DNA of 6,059 nucleotides from JAUXIQ01 sp030620925 [NCBI: Nitrospinota bacterium]. GTDB lineage: Bacteria > JAUXIQ01. The notes under the pieces are model-generated. The model saw only the letters and a program-made list of their open reading frames with translations. It searched no databases and had not been told where the DNA came from. The stretch spans positions 1-6,059 of the forward strand of contig JAUXIQ010000138.1 of the NCBI GenBank assembly GCA_030620925.1, given 5' to 3'. Positions 1 through 6,059 of this stretch are shown here, piece after piece; positions within the stretch are counted from its first letter, which is position 1; each line of letters starts with the position of its first letter. Both the position numbers and the translations under genes were made by a program.

Positions 1-1
1 C

Positions 2-316
2 ATGGGGCTCATCCTTCTGATCAATCCCGATTTCCTGATCTATGACGGCGCCTACTACTCCCATCTCGTCCCTGAAGGCGGCAGGCTCACCGGCGCGGTA
101 GTGCTTATCGTGGGTCTCCTCTTTGGACTGGGGGCAATTGCGTTAGGCGAATATATGAAGATTTCCATGGAGGTAGTGAAAAACACCAGAACTATAACCC
201 AGCTACTGGAAAAGCTCATCCACCTCACAGGAGTCGCTAAAAGCGCGCCACCGCCCGTTTCAGGCACCGACTCATTGGAAACCGGGATCGGAGATAACCC
301 CGACTCGCAGGATTAG
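2..316 (+). CDS. Small single-helix membrane protein of unknown function, probably 5'-truncated by the window edge
   Basis: I do not recognise this protein. The readable part is 104 residues. It begins with a short hydrophobic stretch (residues 1-14) that could be the end of a membrane helix begun upstream. A polar segment follows, then one clear transmembrane helix at about residues 29-49, rich in Gly, Ala, Leu and Val. After the helix comes a probable amphipathic helix at residues 50-77, with the run VVKNTRTITQLLEKL, and a Pro/Gly/Asp-rich, acidic, disordered tail. The layout suggests a membrane anchor with a short cytoplasmic helical tail that could self-associate; this is inference. The ATG at position 2 has only one base before it, so no ribosome binding site can be checked, and the frame may continue upstream. 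It ends with TAG at 314-316 and converges on the VanZ-like gene, leaving 37 bp between them. Confidence 0.55.
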   Translation: MGLILLINPDFLIYDGAYYSHLVPEGGRLTGAVVLIVGLLFGLGAIALGEYMKISMEVVKNTRTITQLLEKLIHLTGVAKSAPPPVSGTDSLETGIGDNPDSQD

Positions 317-353
317 CGGATAAGAGATCCCGCTCTTCACCGAAGCACGTCCC

Positions 354-788
354 TTAACGGGAGGCTTCCCCACCGTTTAGCCCCTTCGGAGGCAGCAATG
401 TTTTCCTTAAAACAAATATAACCACTTGCGCCGCCCCCGCTCCCGCCGCATTCGATAAAAGGTCCAGAGATTCAAAAAACCTGTAAGGGAGGAAGTGCTG
501 GAACAACTCAAGTAAGGCCCCATAACAAAATGCCAGCGAAGCCGCCGCCAGTGCCGTCCTCAAACTGTATTTCCATCGGGAGCTCAGCGCATTCCAGAAC
601 AGAAAACTCAGCAGGCAGTAGGCAGCGGCGTGGCCCAATTTGTCGCTCACGTCCAGCCTGACCAGCTGCTTGACGGCGGGTGTCACGGAGATGATCAGTA
701 AACCTGCCGCATAAGCCAGCAGGGGGAACCAGGCAAGCCAGAAACCGCTATTGAATTTGCCTTTACTTTTCTCTTTCATGCGGAACAT
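354..788 (-). CDS. VanZ-like family membrane protein
   Basis: This is a complete 144-residue integral membrane protein of the VanZ-like family. The founding member, VanZ of enterococci, gives low-level teicoplanin resistance. Most relatives have no known role, so resistance should not be assumed here. Visible features are a basic N-terminus (residues 1-13), a first helix at about 15-36, the family motif DKLGHAAAYCLLSF at 49-62 leading into helix two, helix three at about 77-97, and helix four at about 111-127. The conserved polar residues are present: Glu94 and Gln97 in the E-L-F-Q motif, Arg103, Asp109, Asn113 and Gly116. The length is normal for the stand-alone family. The ATG at 788 has no recognisable Shine-Dalgarno sequence, nor does the second in-frame ATG at 779, so the exact start is uncertain. 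It lies 109 bp downstream of carB on the same strand and could be read from the carAB transcript or from its own weak promoter. Confidence 0.88.
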   Translation of the reverse strand: MFRMKEKSKGKFNSGFWLAWFPLLAYAAGLLIISVTPAVKQLVRLDVSDKLGHAAAYCLLSFLFWNALSSRWKYSLRTALAAASLAFCYGALLELFQHFLPYRFFESLDLLSNAAGAGAAQVVIFVLRKTLLPPKGLNGGEASR

Positions 789-792
789 AACA

Positions 793-821
793 ATAATCAG
801 AAGATTTCAGTTCAAGCGCAA
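793..821 (-). promoter_or_regulatory. Weak candidate promoter for the VanZ-like gene
   Basis: On the minus strand a TTGCGC hexamer (816-821) and a GATTAT hexamer (793-798) are separated by 17 bases, which is ideal sigma70 spacing. The matches to consensus are only 3/6 and 4/6. The predicted transcript start would fall at about 786-788, on the annotated ATG. The mRNA would then be leaderless, which would agree with the missing ribosome binding site. The surrounding gap (789-897) is AT-rich and may give such matches by chance. Confidence 0.22.
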
Positions 822-897
822 TGATTTAACGTGAAATTCGGAAAAAATTTCTCTCCCCTCTAGCTATCTCAAACCCCTTCTCTTGATCATGTTAATT

Positions 898-3800
898 TCA
901 GAGGTGTGATAACTGCTTGTGGTAGGATTGGATCGAACCAACGGTAGGCTCTACACCCTTACAGCTCAAAATAGCCCGGACAGCGGATTCAGCCCCCCTG
1001 AAGGTAGTGAACAAAGGAACCCTGAAATCTACCGCCGCCCGCCTGAGAACCCGATATGAGTCTTGCGAATTTTTTAAGTCCGACAGGCATATTATCATGG
1101 CCACCTTTTGATTCTCCACGGCATCTATAATGTCCTCGTCGTCCATCACCTCTCCCACGGAGGTGGAATGAGCGGCAGTGAACAGTTTATGGGTATCACG
1201 CGTGGATATGATGTTGAAGCCTGCCTCGTTAAGCTTATCCGCCAGCTCCATTAAGGCCGGACCCTTATTTTGCAACTGAGTGTGCATTACCACCGTTCCC
1301 TCCAGAGGCAGGGGGCTGTTAGCCGCCTCCTGGGCCTTGAAATATGCCTGACCAAAATCGCTGTCCACACCCATGACTTCGCCCGTGGAGCGCATTTCAG
1401 GCGCCAGCACCGGGTCCACACCGGAAAACTTGTTGAAAGGAAACACTGATTCCTTGATAGTGATGAAGGGCGGCTCGGAATAACTCTTGAGGTTGAAATC
1501 CGATAGCTTCTTGCCCAGCATAAGCTTGGTGGCGATCTTTGCCAGCGGCCTTCCCATGGTTTTGCTGACGTAAGGCACGGTGCGAGAGGCCCTGGGGTTG
1601 GCCTCCAGGAAGTAGACTTTACCTCCCACCAGCGCACACTGTATGTTTATGAGCCCCAGCACCTTGAGTTCTTTGGCCAACCTGGTGGTATAGTCCACTA
1701 TTATTTCCTTCACCTCCGGCCCTATACTCATGGGAGGGATGACGCAAGCGGAATCCCCGGAGTGAACTCCGGCCTCCTCGATATGCTCCATGATGGCGGC
1801 CACGAATACCTCCTCACCGTCGCACAGTGTATCTACATCGAGCTCCACGGCGTCCTCGAGGTACTTGTCCACCAGGATGGGATATCCCGAGCTTACGCTG
1901 AACGCTTCTTCAAGGTAGACCTTGAGATCATTATCATTGGTCACCACTTCCATGGCCCTGCCCCCCAGGACGAATGAGGGCCGCACCAGCACGGGATAGC
2001 CTATCCTCTTCACCACACCCATCGCTTCTTCCTCGGTCCGGGCGGTGCCGTATGGGGCCTGCGGAATTTCCAGGCGATTCAGAATTTCGGCAAACTTCTC
2101 CCTGTCCTCAACCACCTCCATCATGAGCGGGTGTGTGCCCAAAATATTGACCCCCGCCCGGTGCAAAGGAAGAGCGAGGTTAACCGAAGTCTGGCCGCCG
2201 AACTGCACGATGACCCCGTCCGGTTTCTCCCGTTCCACCACGTTCATAACGTCCTCGAAGGTGAGCGGCTCGAAGTAGAGCTTGCTGGAAGTATCAAAAT
2301 CGGTGGATACCGTCTCGGGATTGTTGTTGATCATGATGGAATCCACACCCTCCTCCCGCAGGGCCAGGGAGGAATGAACGCAGCAATAATCGAACTCTAT
2401 GCCTTGCCCTATCCTGATGGGCCCGCTTCCGATGACTATCACCTTTTTCACATCCCGGGGGTTGGCTTCATCCTCACCCTCGTAAGTGGAGTAGAGGTAA
2501 GGTGTTCTGGCTTCGAACTCGGCGGCGCAGGTGTCTACCATCTTGTAGGTGGGGATCACGTCATTGGCCACTCTGAGCTCCCGGATTTCCCCTTCCGTCT
2601 TCCCGAAAAGATGGGCCAGTTGCCGGTCTGAGAAACCCATCCGTTTGGCTTCTTTGAGGGATTTACCGCTGATACCGCTGAGTTCGAGCCCGTCGGCGAA
2701 TGAGAGCAGCTTCTCCAGCTTTTTCAGAAACCAGCGGTTGATGCCCGTGAGAGCGTGAATCTCATCTATCGACATGCCGTTGCGAAGGGCGTCGTAAATG
2801 TGAAAGATGCGCTCATGAGTCCCCAGCTTCAGCAGCGTTTCAAGCTCCTTGCGGTCGGTGACCGGTTTGTCCTTCCCATCGAAACAGTATCCGTGGCGAC
2901 CTATCTCCAGCGATCTCACCGCCTTCTGGAAAGCCTCTTCGAAGGTGCGTCCTATGGCCATCACCTCGCCCGTGGATTTCATCTGAGTGCCGATAACCGG
3001 CACTGCGTCGCGGAACTTGTCGAAAGGCCAGCGTGGGATTTTCACCACAACATAGTCTATGGTGGGTTCGAAAGCCGCAACCGTCTCCCCGGTGATGTCG
3101 TTGGGGATTTCGTCCAGCGTGAGACCCACGGCTATCTTGGCCGCCACCCGGGCGATGGGGTAGCCGGTGGCCTTGGAGGCCAGTGCGGAGGAACGGCTCA
3201 CCCTGGGGTTGACCTCTATAATCCGATAATCACCGTTGAGATAATTGAGACCGAACTGTATGTTACACCCCCCCTCCACCTTCAAAGCCCGTATGATCTT
3301 TATCGCCGTGGTGCGCAGGGTCTGGAAATCATGATCGTTCAACGTCTGGATGGGGGCCACCACGATGCTGTCCCCGGTGTGGTAGCCCATGGGATCGAAG
3401 TTTTCCATGGGGCATATGATTATGCAGTTGTCTTTCCTGTCCCGCATGACTTCCAGCTCAAACTCGCCCCATCCGTCCACGCCCAGGATGGCCTCTTCAA
3501 CTAGAACCTGGTTTACCATGCTCTGGGCCAGGCCGGTCTTTAACGACTGCCGGAACTCCTTCTCCTCAAAAACCAGCGCGCTTCCCGTGCCCCCCAGGGT
3601 GTAGGCGGGCCTGATAACCACGGGGAACCCCACTTCCTCTACAAACGCCAGGGCGTCTTCCAGCGAGCTTACAGCCCTGCTGATGGGGATGGGTTCCTCT
3701 ATGGACTGCATTAGTGCGCGGAACCTGTCCCTGTCCTCGCCGTCGCGGATCGCCTCCACCGGCGTTCCCAGCACGCGCACACCATACTTTTCAAGGACGC

Positions 3801-4125
3801 CCGCTTCCTCCAGCTCCTCGGTTATGTTGAGGCCGGTCTGCCCCCCCATCGTGGGAAGGAGACCCTGGGGGCGCTCTTTTTCTATGATGCGCGCCACCGT
3901 TTCCGGGTTGAGGGGCTCCACATATATGGCCTCTGCGGTCTCAGGGTCGGTCATTATGGTGGCCGGATTAGAGTTCACCAGCACCACTCCGTAACCTTCT
4001 TCCTTCAGAGCCTTGCAAGCCTGAGTACCCGAATAGTCGAACTCCGCGGCCTGCCCTATAACTATAGGGCCGGAGCCGACGACCATGATCTTTTCTATGT
4101 CGGTAAGCCTGGGAATGCCAACCAC
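898..4125 (-). CDS. carB: Carbamoyl-phosphate synthase, large (ammonia-dependent synthetase) subunit
   Basis: CarB makes carbamoyl phosphate from bicarbonate, CarA-derived ammonia and two ATP, feeding cytosolic pyrimidine and arginine synthesis. The frame gives 1075 residues, the normal length. The order is carboxyphosphate synthetase half (about 1-403; GSGPIVIGQ at 17-25, GGQTGLN at 94-100, ATP-grasp metal ligands Glu304/Asn306 in EVNPRVSRSS), oligomerisation domain (about 404-560), carbamoyl-phosphate half (about 561-940; GSGPIRIGQG at 566-575, GGQTSVNLALP at 643-653, Glu841/Asn843 in EANPRASRT) and regulatory domain (941-1075). Both synthetase halves look intact. The regulatory domain is divergent: Lys954, Thr975 and Thr978 are kept, but the usual EGRPHI-D stretch and the I-N-T motif are replaced (about 987-1018). 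Numbering counts the GTG at 4125 as residue 1. That GTG lies inside the ribosome binding site, and the likelier start is ATT at 4116 (residue 4). The gene follows carA after 32 bp in the same operon and ends with TGA at 898-900. Confidence 0.97.
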   Translation of the reverse strand: MVGIPRLTDIEKIMVVGSGPIVIGQAAEFDYSGTQACKALKEEGYGVVLVNSNPATIMTDPETAEAIYVEPLNPETVARIIEKERPQGLLPTMGGQTGLNITEELEEAGVLEKYGVRVLGTPVEAIRDGEDRDRFRALMQSIEEPIPISRAVSSLEDALAFVEEVGFPVVIRPAYTLGGTGSALVFEEKEFRQSLKTGLAQSMVNQVLVEEAILGVDGWGEFELEVMRDRKDNCIIICPMENFDPMGYHTGDSIVVAPIQTLNDHDFQTLRTTAIKIIRALKVEGGCNIQFGLNYLNGDYRIIEVNPRVSRSSALASKATGYPIARVAAKIAVGLTLDEIPNDITGETVAAFEPTIDYVVVKIPRWPFDKFRDAVPVIGTQMKSTGEVMAIGRTFEEAFQKAVRSLEIGRHGYCFDGKDKPVTDRKELETLLKLGTHERIFHIYDALRNGMSIDEIHALTGINRWFLKKLEKLLSFADGLELSGISGKSLKEAKRMGFSDRQLAHLFGKTEGEIRELRVANDVIPTYKMVDTCAAEFEARTPYLYSTYEGEDEANPRDVKKVIVIGSGPIRIGQGIEFDYCCVHSSLALREEGVDSIMINNNPETVSTDFDTSSKLYFEPLTFEDVMNVVEREKPDGVIVQFGGQTSVNLALPLHRAGVNILGTHPLMMEVVEDREKFAEILNRLEIPQAPYGTARTEEEAMGVVKRIGYPVLVRPSFVLGGRAMEVVTNDNDLKVYLEEAFSVSSGYPILVDKYLEDAVELDVDTLCDGEEVFVAAIMEHIEEAGVHSGDSACVIPPMSIGPEVKEIIVDYTTRLAKELKVLGLINIQCALVGGKVYFLEANPRASRTVPYVSKTMGRPLAKIATKLMLGKKLSDFNLKSYSEPPFITIKESVFPFNKFSGVDPVLAPEMRSTGEVMGVDSDFGQAYFKAQEAANSPLPLEGTVVMHTQLQNKGPALMELADKLNEAGFNIISTRDTHKLFTAAHSTSVGEVMDDEDIIDAVENQKVAMIICLSDLKNSQDSYRVLRRAAVDFRVPLFTTFRGAESAVRAILSCKGVEPTVGSIQSYHKQLSHL

Positions 4126-4130
4126 CTCCC
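4125..4130 (-). promoter_or_regulatory. Shine-Dalgarno sequence of carB that argues against the GTG start
   Basis: The minus strand reads GGGAGG here, a near-perfect anti-16S match. Its last G is the first base of the in-frame GTG (4125-4123), so that codon has no spacing at all. The in-frame ATT at 4116-4114 sits exactly 8 bases after it, the usual distance. An ATG at 4132-4130 is out of frame, and the in-frame stop at 4134-4132 rules out any start further upstream. The next in-frame ATG, at 4086, would leave only two residues (Met-Val) before the V-G-S-G-P loop, too few for the first strand of the domain. Confidence 0.75.
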
Positions 4131-4157
4131 ATTAATACTCTTGATGCAACGGTCCCA

Positions 4158-5240
4158 TCACGCACCACGTAATATATCGGCCACCATATCGAACCAGTGG
4201 TCCATGTCACGCGGCCCGGGATTGGCCTCGGGGTGGGCCTGAAAACCGAAGACAGGCATCGACTCGTGCTCCACGCCCTCCACGCTGTCGTCGTTGAGGT
4301 TGACGTGGGTGACCCGCAGGCCCGTGCCTTCCAACGATTCCCGGTCCACGGCGAAGCCGTGGTTCTGGCTGGTGATGAAAGTCTTTCCGCTGATCAAATC
4401 CTTCACCGGCTGATTGGTGCCTCGATGGCCGAACTTGAGCTTATAGGTGTTTCCGCCCAGGGCCAAAGAGATTATCTGATGCCCCAGGCAGATGCCGAAA
4501 ACGGGATACTCCCGGTGTAGCTCGCGCACCAGGTGAACGGCGGATTCCACTCGCTGGGGGTCGCCCGGTCCGTTGGAGACCAGTATACCCTGTACTCCGC
4601 TCTCCTCCACCTCTTCCGGGCGCACCGTGTAGGGGAACAGGTGTACGTTGATGTCCCTTTTCAACAGCGATCTTATGATGCTGTGCTTCACGCCGCAGTC
4701 GATGAGGGCTAAAGACTTCTCGCCCGACTTCCCGTAGGTAACCGACTCACTTGTGCTCACCCGGCCCACCAGGTCGTAGCTGGAAATATCCTCCCTGGCC
4801 AGGGCCGCCTTCAATACTTGGTCGGGGTCGATGGGACTGCGGGAAACCCACAGCGCTCCGTTAATGACCCCGTGCACACGGATGCGCCGGGTAAGCGCCC
4901 TGGTGTCCACGCCGGTGATGCCCGGTATGCCATGCTCCTTGAGGAAAGGGTCCAGGCTCTGAGCCGAATCCCTGTGCTGGGGATAATCGCAGAGTTCCCG
5001 CACTACCAGCACGTCCACCTGGGCGCGGTCGGATTCGAACCGTTCGGCCCTCACACCGTAATTACCTATGAGAGGATAAGTAAAGGTAAGTATCTGGCCT
5101 TTGTAAGACGGGTCGGTGATGGACTCTTCGTAACCCACCAGGGAGGTGTTGAACACAACTTCCCCCTCGGCCCGGCCCTCTGCTCCGAAGCCGGCGCCCT
5201 CCATAACTGTCCCGTCCGCCAGGGCTAAAACGGCATACAT
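4158..5240 (-). CDS. carA: Carbamoyl-phosphate synthase, small (glutamine amidotransferase) subunit
   Basis: CarA hydrolyses glutamine and passes ammonia through an internal tunnel to CarB. The 360-residue length is normal. The N-terminal CPSase small-chain domain (about 1-150) holds VVFNTSLVGYEE at 28-39, ITDPSY at 41-46 and TYPLIGNYG at 54-62. The class I glutamine amidotransferase domain (about 175-358) holds SNGPGDP at 222-228 and the nucleophile elbow FGICLGHQ with Cys251. It also holds TSQNHGFAVD at 290-299 and the AHPEANPGP segment, with catalytic His336 and Glu338. The triad is therefore complete. The common T-G-M-T-G-Y motif reads T-S-L-V-G-Y here, a variant not expected to affect catalysis. 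The ATG at 5240 fits the family N-terminus (M-x-A-V-L-A-L-x-D-G-T). Its ribosome site GAGGGG lies unusually close, with GAGG ending 3 bases before the ATG. The gene heads the operon and is followed by carB after 32 bp. A promoter and a terminator-like hairpin precede it. Confidence 0.97.
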   Translation of the reverse strand: MYAVLALADGTVMEGAGFGAEGRAEGEVVFNTSLVGYEESITDPSYKGQILTFTYPLIGNYGVRAERFESDRAQVDVLVVRELCDYPQHRDSAQSLDPFLKEHGIPGITGVDTRALTRRIRVHGVINGALWVSRSPIDPDQVLKAALAREDISSYDLVGRVSTSESVTYGKSGEKSLALIDCGVKHSIIRSLLKRDINVHLFPYTVRPEEVEESGVQGILVSNGPGDPQRVESAVHLVRELHREYPVFGICLGHQIISLALGGNTYKLKFGHRGTNQPVKDLISGKTFITSQNHGFAVDRESLEGTGLRVTHVNLNDDSVEGVEHESMPVFGFQAHPEANPGPRDMDHWFDMVADILRGA

Positions 5241-5286
5241 GCCCCTCGATCCATGATATATGGTGAATGGTAAGGAAGACCGCGTG

Positions 5287-5314
5287 AAAAACCCGCCGGC
5301 GATTACCGGCGGGT
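5287..5314 (-). terminator. Intrinsic terminator-like hairpin in the carA leader (possible attenuator)
   Basis: Read on the minus strand, a perfect 9 bp GC-rich stem (ACCCGCCGG at 5314-5306 pairing with CCGGCGGGT at 5299-5291) closes a 6-base loop. It runs straight into four further T residues (5290-5287), giving five in a row. This is the classic rho-independent form, pointing towards carA and ending about 46 bp before its ATG. If the promoter at 5341-5368 is real, the hairpin lies about 20-45 bases into the carAB transcript and would act as an attenuator. Otherwise it ends transcription from the upstream C45-family gene. I do not see an obvious competing antiterminator helix. Confidence 0.75.
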
Positions 5315-5340
5315 CGGCTCAGTATCTAATATCACCGCAA

Positions 5341-5368
5341 AGTATAAACCAAAATGCTCTATTTGCAA
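5341..5368 (-). promoter_or_regulatory. Candidate sigma70-type promoter of carAB
   Basis: The minus strand carries TTGCAA (5363-5368; 4/6 match to the -35 consensus) and TATACT (5341-5346; 5/6 match to the -10), separated by 16 bases in an AT-rich stretch. The expected transcript start is near 5332-5335, giving a leader of about 94 bases before carA. It is the best promoter match I found upstream of carA. The 45 bp between the hairpin and the ATG holds only a poor alternative: a TATATC without a matching -35. Confidence 0.55.
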
Positions 5369-5456
5369 GTGAAATAACCGACCGGTTGCCGGAGGACTTC
5401 ATCAAAGTTTCACCACAAACCCTCTTAAACGTTCTGAAAAATTGCCCGAACTATGC

Positions 5457-5476
5457 CTTCCGGTGATACCTGGAAG
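5457..5476 (-). repeat. Short imperfect inverted repeat downstream of the C45-family gene
   Basis: On the minus strand CTTCC pairs with GGAAG, with an inner GGT/ACC pairing around a 3-base loop and one unpaired A. No T run follows directly; a run of five T lies about 15 bases further on. It could be a weak 3' end for the C45-family transcript, or chance. Confidence 0.25.
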
Positions 5477-5542
5477 ATGCTCCCGCGGAACAGCGACCGC
5501 GCAGAAACCGACGCAGGGCGTGGGTTGCTTCCAGCCGCCGAC

Positions 5543-6059
5543 TCACAACTCGTAGGTGTGGTACTCGTTCTGGCAGGGGTTCCCCACAGCCACGTGCATG
5601 AGGCCCGAAGCAGGCCGGGAAATCATAGAAGAGATGGTCTTCAAAGTGGCCGACTCCGCCTCAGGGTCACTCAACTGATGCCGACAAATGGATTGAGGGT
5701 AGTTGTGGTGATCCTTGAGAATCTCCATCATGGTCTCCACGGAGAGGGACCCGCTGTGCTCTGTGAGCAGCTCTTTCATGCGTTTTGCTCTTATGGCCGT
5801 ATCGGGATGCTCAGGCAGTAACTTGTCGTGCTCCATAAGCTCGGGGATCAAGTAGTCATTAGCGTGGGCCAGGAAACCGTTTTCAGGGCGCAACACGCCG
5901 TCCCCCTCCACCAACGTCTCCACATCGGCGATGACACCCGAGGCATGGGCCAGCACGTAGTTGCACGAAGAAGCCCGCCCGGGCGCGTCTGAGCTCGCTG
6001 ATTGCCGCATCAACGCTCTCCTGTTCGAGCATCCTCCGGAAAAGAACGTAGCGCGGAAC
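5543..6059 (-). pseudogene. C45-family autoproteolytic acyltransferase/hydrolase, 3' part, apparently frameshifted, 5' end outside window
   Basis: The downstream frame (ending with TGA at 5543-5545) reads as the C-terminal half of the peptidase C45 family (acyl-CoA:6-aminopenicillanate acyltransferase-like, Ntn-hydrolase fold). The family-like pieces are CNYVLAHASGVIADVE, VLRPENGFLAHANDYL, the D-H-H-N-Y-P-x-S-I-C-R-H segment and the closing NPCQNEYHTYEL. These enzymes activate themselves by cleavage before a catalytic cysteine, which here would lie upstream of the window. Substrates vary, so penicillin chemistry should not be assumed. From 6059 to about 5985 the family-like sequence is in another frame (VPRYVLFRRMLEQESVDAA, then ISELRRARA). 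Unshifted, that frame stops at 5883-5885. One extra base in the G/C run at 5974-5983 would explain the switch. Removing one G of GGG at 5974-5976 restores RARAASSCNYVLA. This is either a disrupted gene or a sequence error. The nearest downstream gene on the strand is carA, about 300 bp away. Confidence 0.78.

Larger units (their letters stand above)
5241..5542 (-). other. Non-coding region upstream of carA
   Basis: These 302 bp separate the end of the C45-family gene from carA. I find no convincing gene on either strand. The 68-residue plus-strand open frame at 5260-5466 crosses the promoter and hairpin and resembles no family. From carA outward the region holds a short leader with the close-set GAGGGG ribosome site, a strong GC hairpin followed by a T run, and a sigma70-type promoter. 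Further out are about 90 bp of AT-richer sequence and a second, weaker hairpin at 5457-5476. I see no PyrR-type binding loop and no ArgR operator pair. Confidence 0.7.

Noticed and set aside
322-337. Hairpin AAGAG/CTCTT with a 6-base loop between the convergent first two genes, considered as a terminator.
   Set aside because: The stem is only 5 bp, is not GC-rich, and is not followed by a T run on either strand.
2755-3504. Long plus-strand open frame (249 codons) antisense to carB.
   Set aside because: It lies wholly inside carB. Its translation has no family-like motifs, no ribosome site supports it, and long antisense frames are expected opposite a GC-rich conserved gene. The carB frame is the conserved one.
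4818-5228. Plus-strand open frame of 136 codons opposite carA.
   Set aside because: It is fully contained in carA on the other strand, with low-complexity shadow composition and no recognisable domain.
898-5240. Any mobile element, CRISPR array or novel defence system inside the window.
   Set aside because: I found no direct repeats, transposase, spacer arrays, tRNA or rRNA sequence. The span is continuous, conserved carAB coding sequence.
5251-5270. CCAT/ATGG inverted repeat near the carA start, considered as an ArgR-like operator.
   Set aside because: The symmetry is only 4 bp per arm and does not match the ARG-box pattern (TGAAT and ATTCA half-sites), so chance is the simpler explanation.
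5260-5466. Possible 68-residue gene upstream of carA on the plus strand.
   Set aside because: It runs through the minus-strand promoter and GC hairpin, has no visible ribosome site, and its composition does not look like a protein family.
5453-5821. Plus-strand open frame of 122 codons across the C45-family 3' end.
   Set aside because: It overlaps clear C45-family coding sequence on the minus strand and shows no motifs of its own.

Overview
The window is ordinary bacterial chromosome of moderately high GC, dominated by the pyrimidine/arginine gene pair carA-carB on the minus strand. Both proteins are full length, and most of their catalytic motifs can be read directly. The carA wording (for example the TYPLIGNYGV and HPEANPGP stretches) and the neighbourhood (a VanZ-like protein and a C45-type acyltransferase/hydrolase) suggest an anaerobic bacterium, possibly Chloroflexota/Dehalococcoidia or a deep-branching Firmicute. 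That placement comes from memory of family sequences and is weak. Nothing in the window marks it as phage, plasmid or mobile DNA.

Layout from left to right. A small single-helix membrane protein on the plus strand (2-316) is probably cut at its 5' end. It converges on a complete VanZ-like membrane protein on the minus strand (354-788). An AT-richer gap of 109 bp follows, then carB (898 to about 4116-4125, minus) and carA (4158-5240, minus), separated by about 32 bp and clearly one operon. Upstream of carA lies a 302 bp non-coding stretch (5241-5542). It holds a good sigma70-type promoter and, downstream of that promoter and before the carA start, an intrinsic-terminator-shaped hairpin. At the right edge is the 3' part of a C45-family gene on the minus strand (5543-6059). 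It runs off the window and carries an apparent frameshift.

CarA supplies ammonia from glutamine and CarB turns bicarbonate, ammonia and two ATP into carbamoyl phosphate, the shared precursor of pyrimidines and arginine. The flanking genes have no evident link to that pathway.

Four points deserve attention. The carB start is probably not the GTG that falls inside the ribosome binding site, but an in-frame AUU at 4116 that lines up with Met1 of the family. The CarB regulatory domain has lost part of its usual UMP/IMP-binding signature. The terminator-like hairpin in the carA leader may be an attenuator. The C45 gene appears frameshifted near 5974-5983. I see no previously undescribed multi-gene system here.
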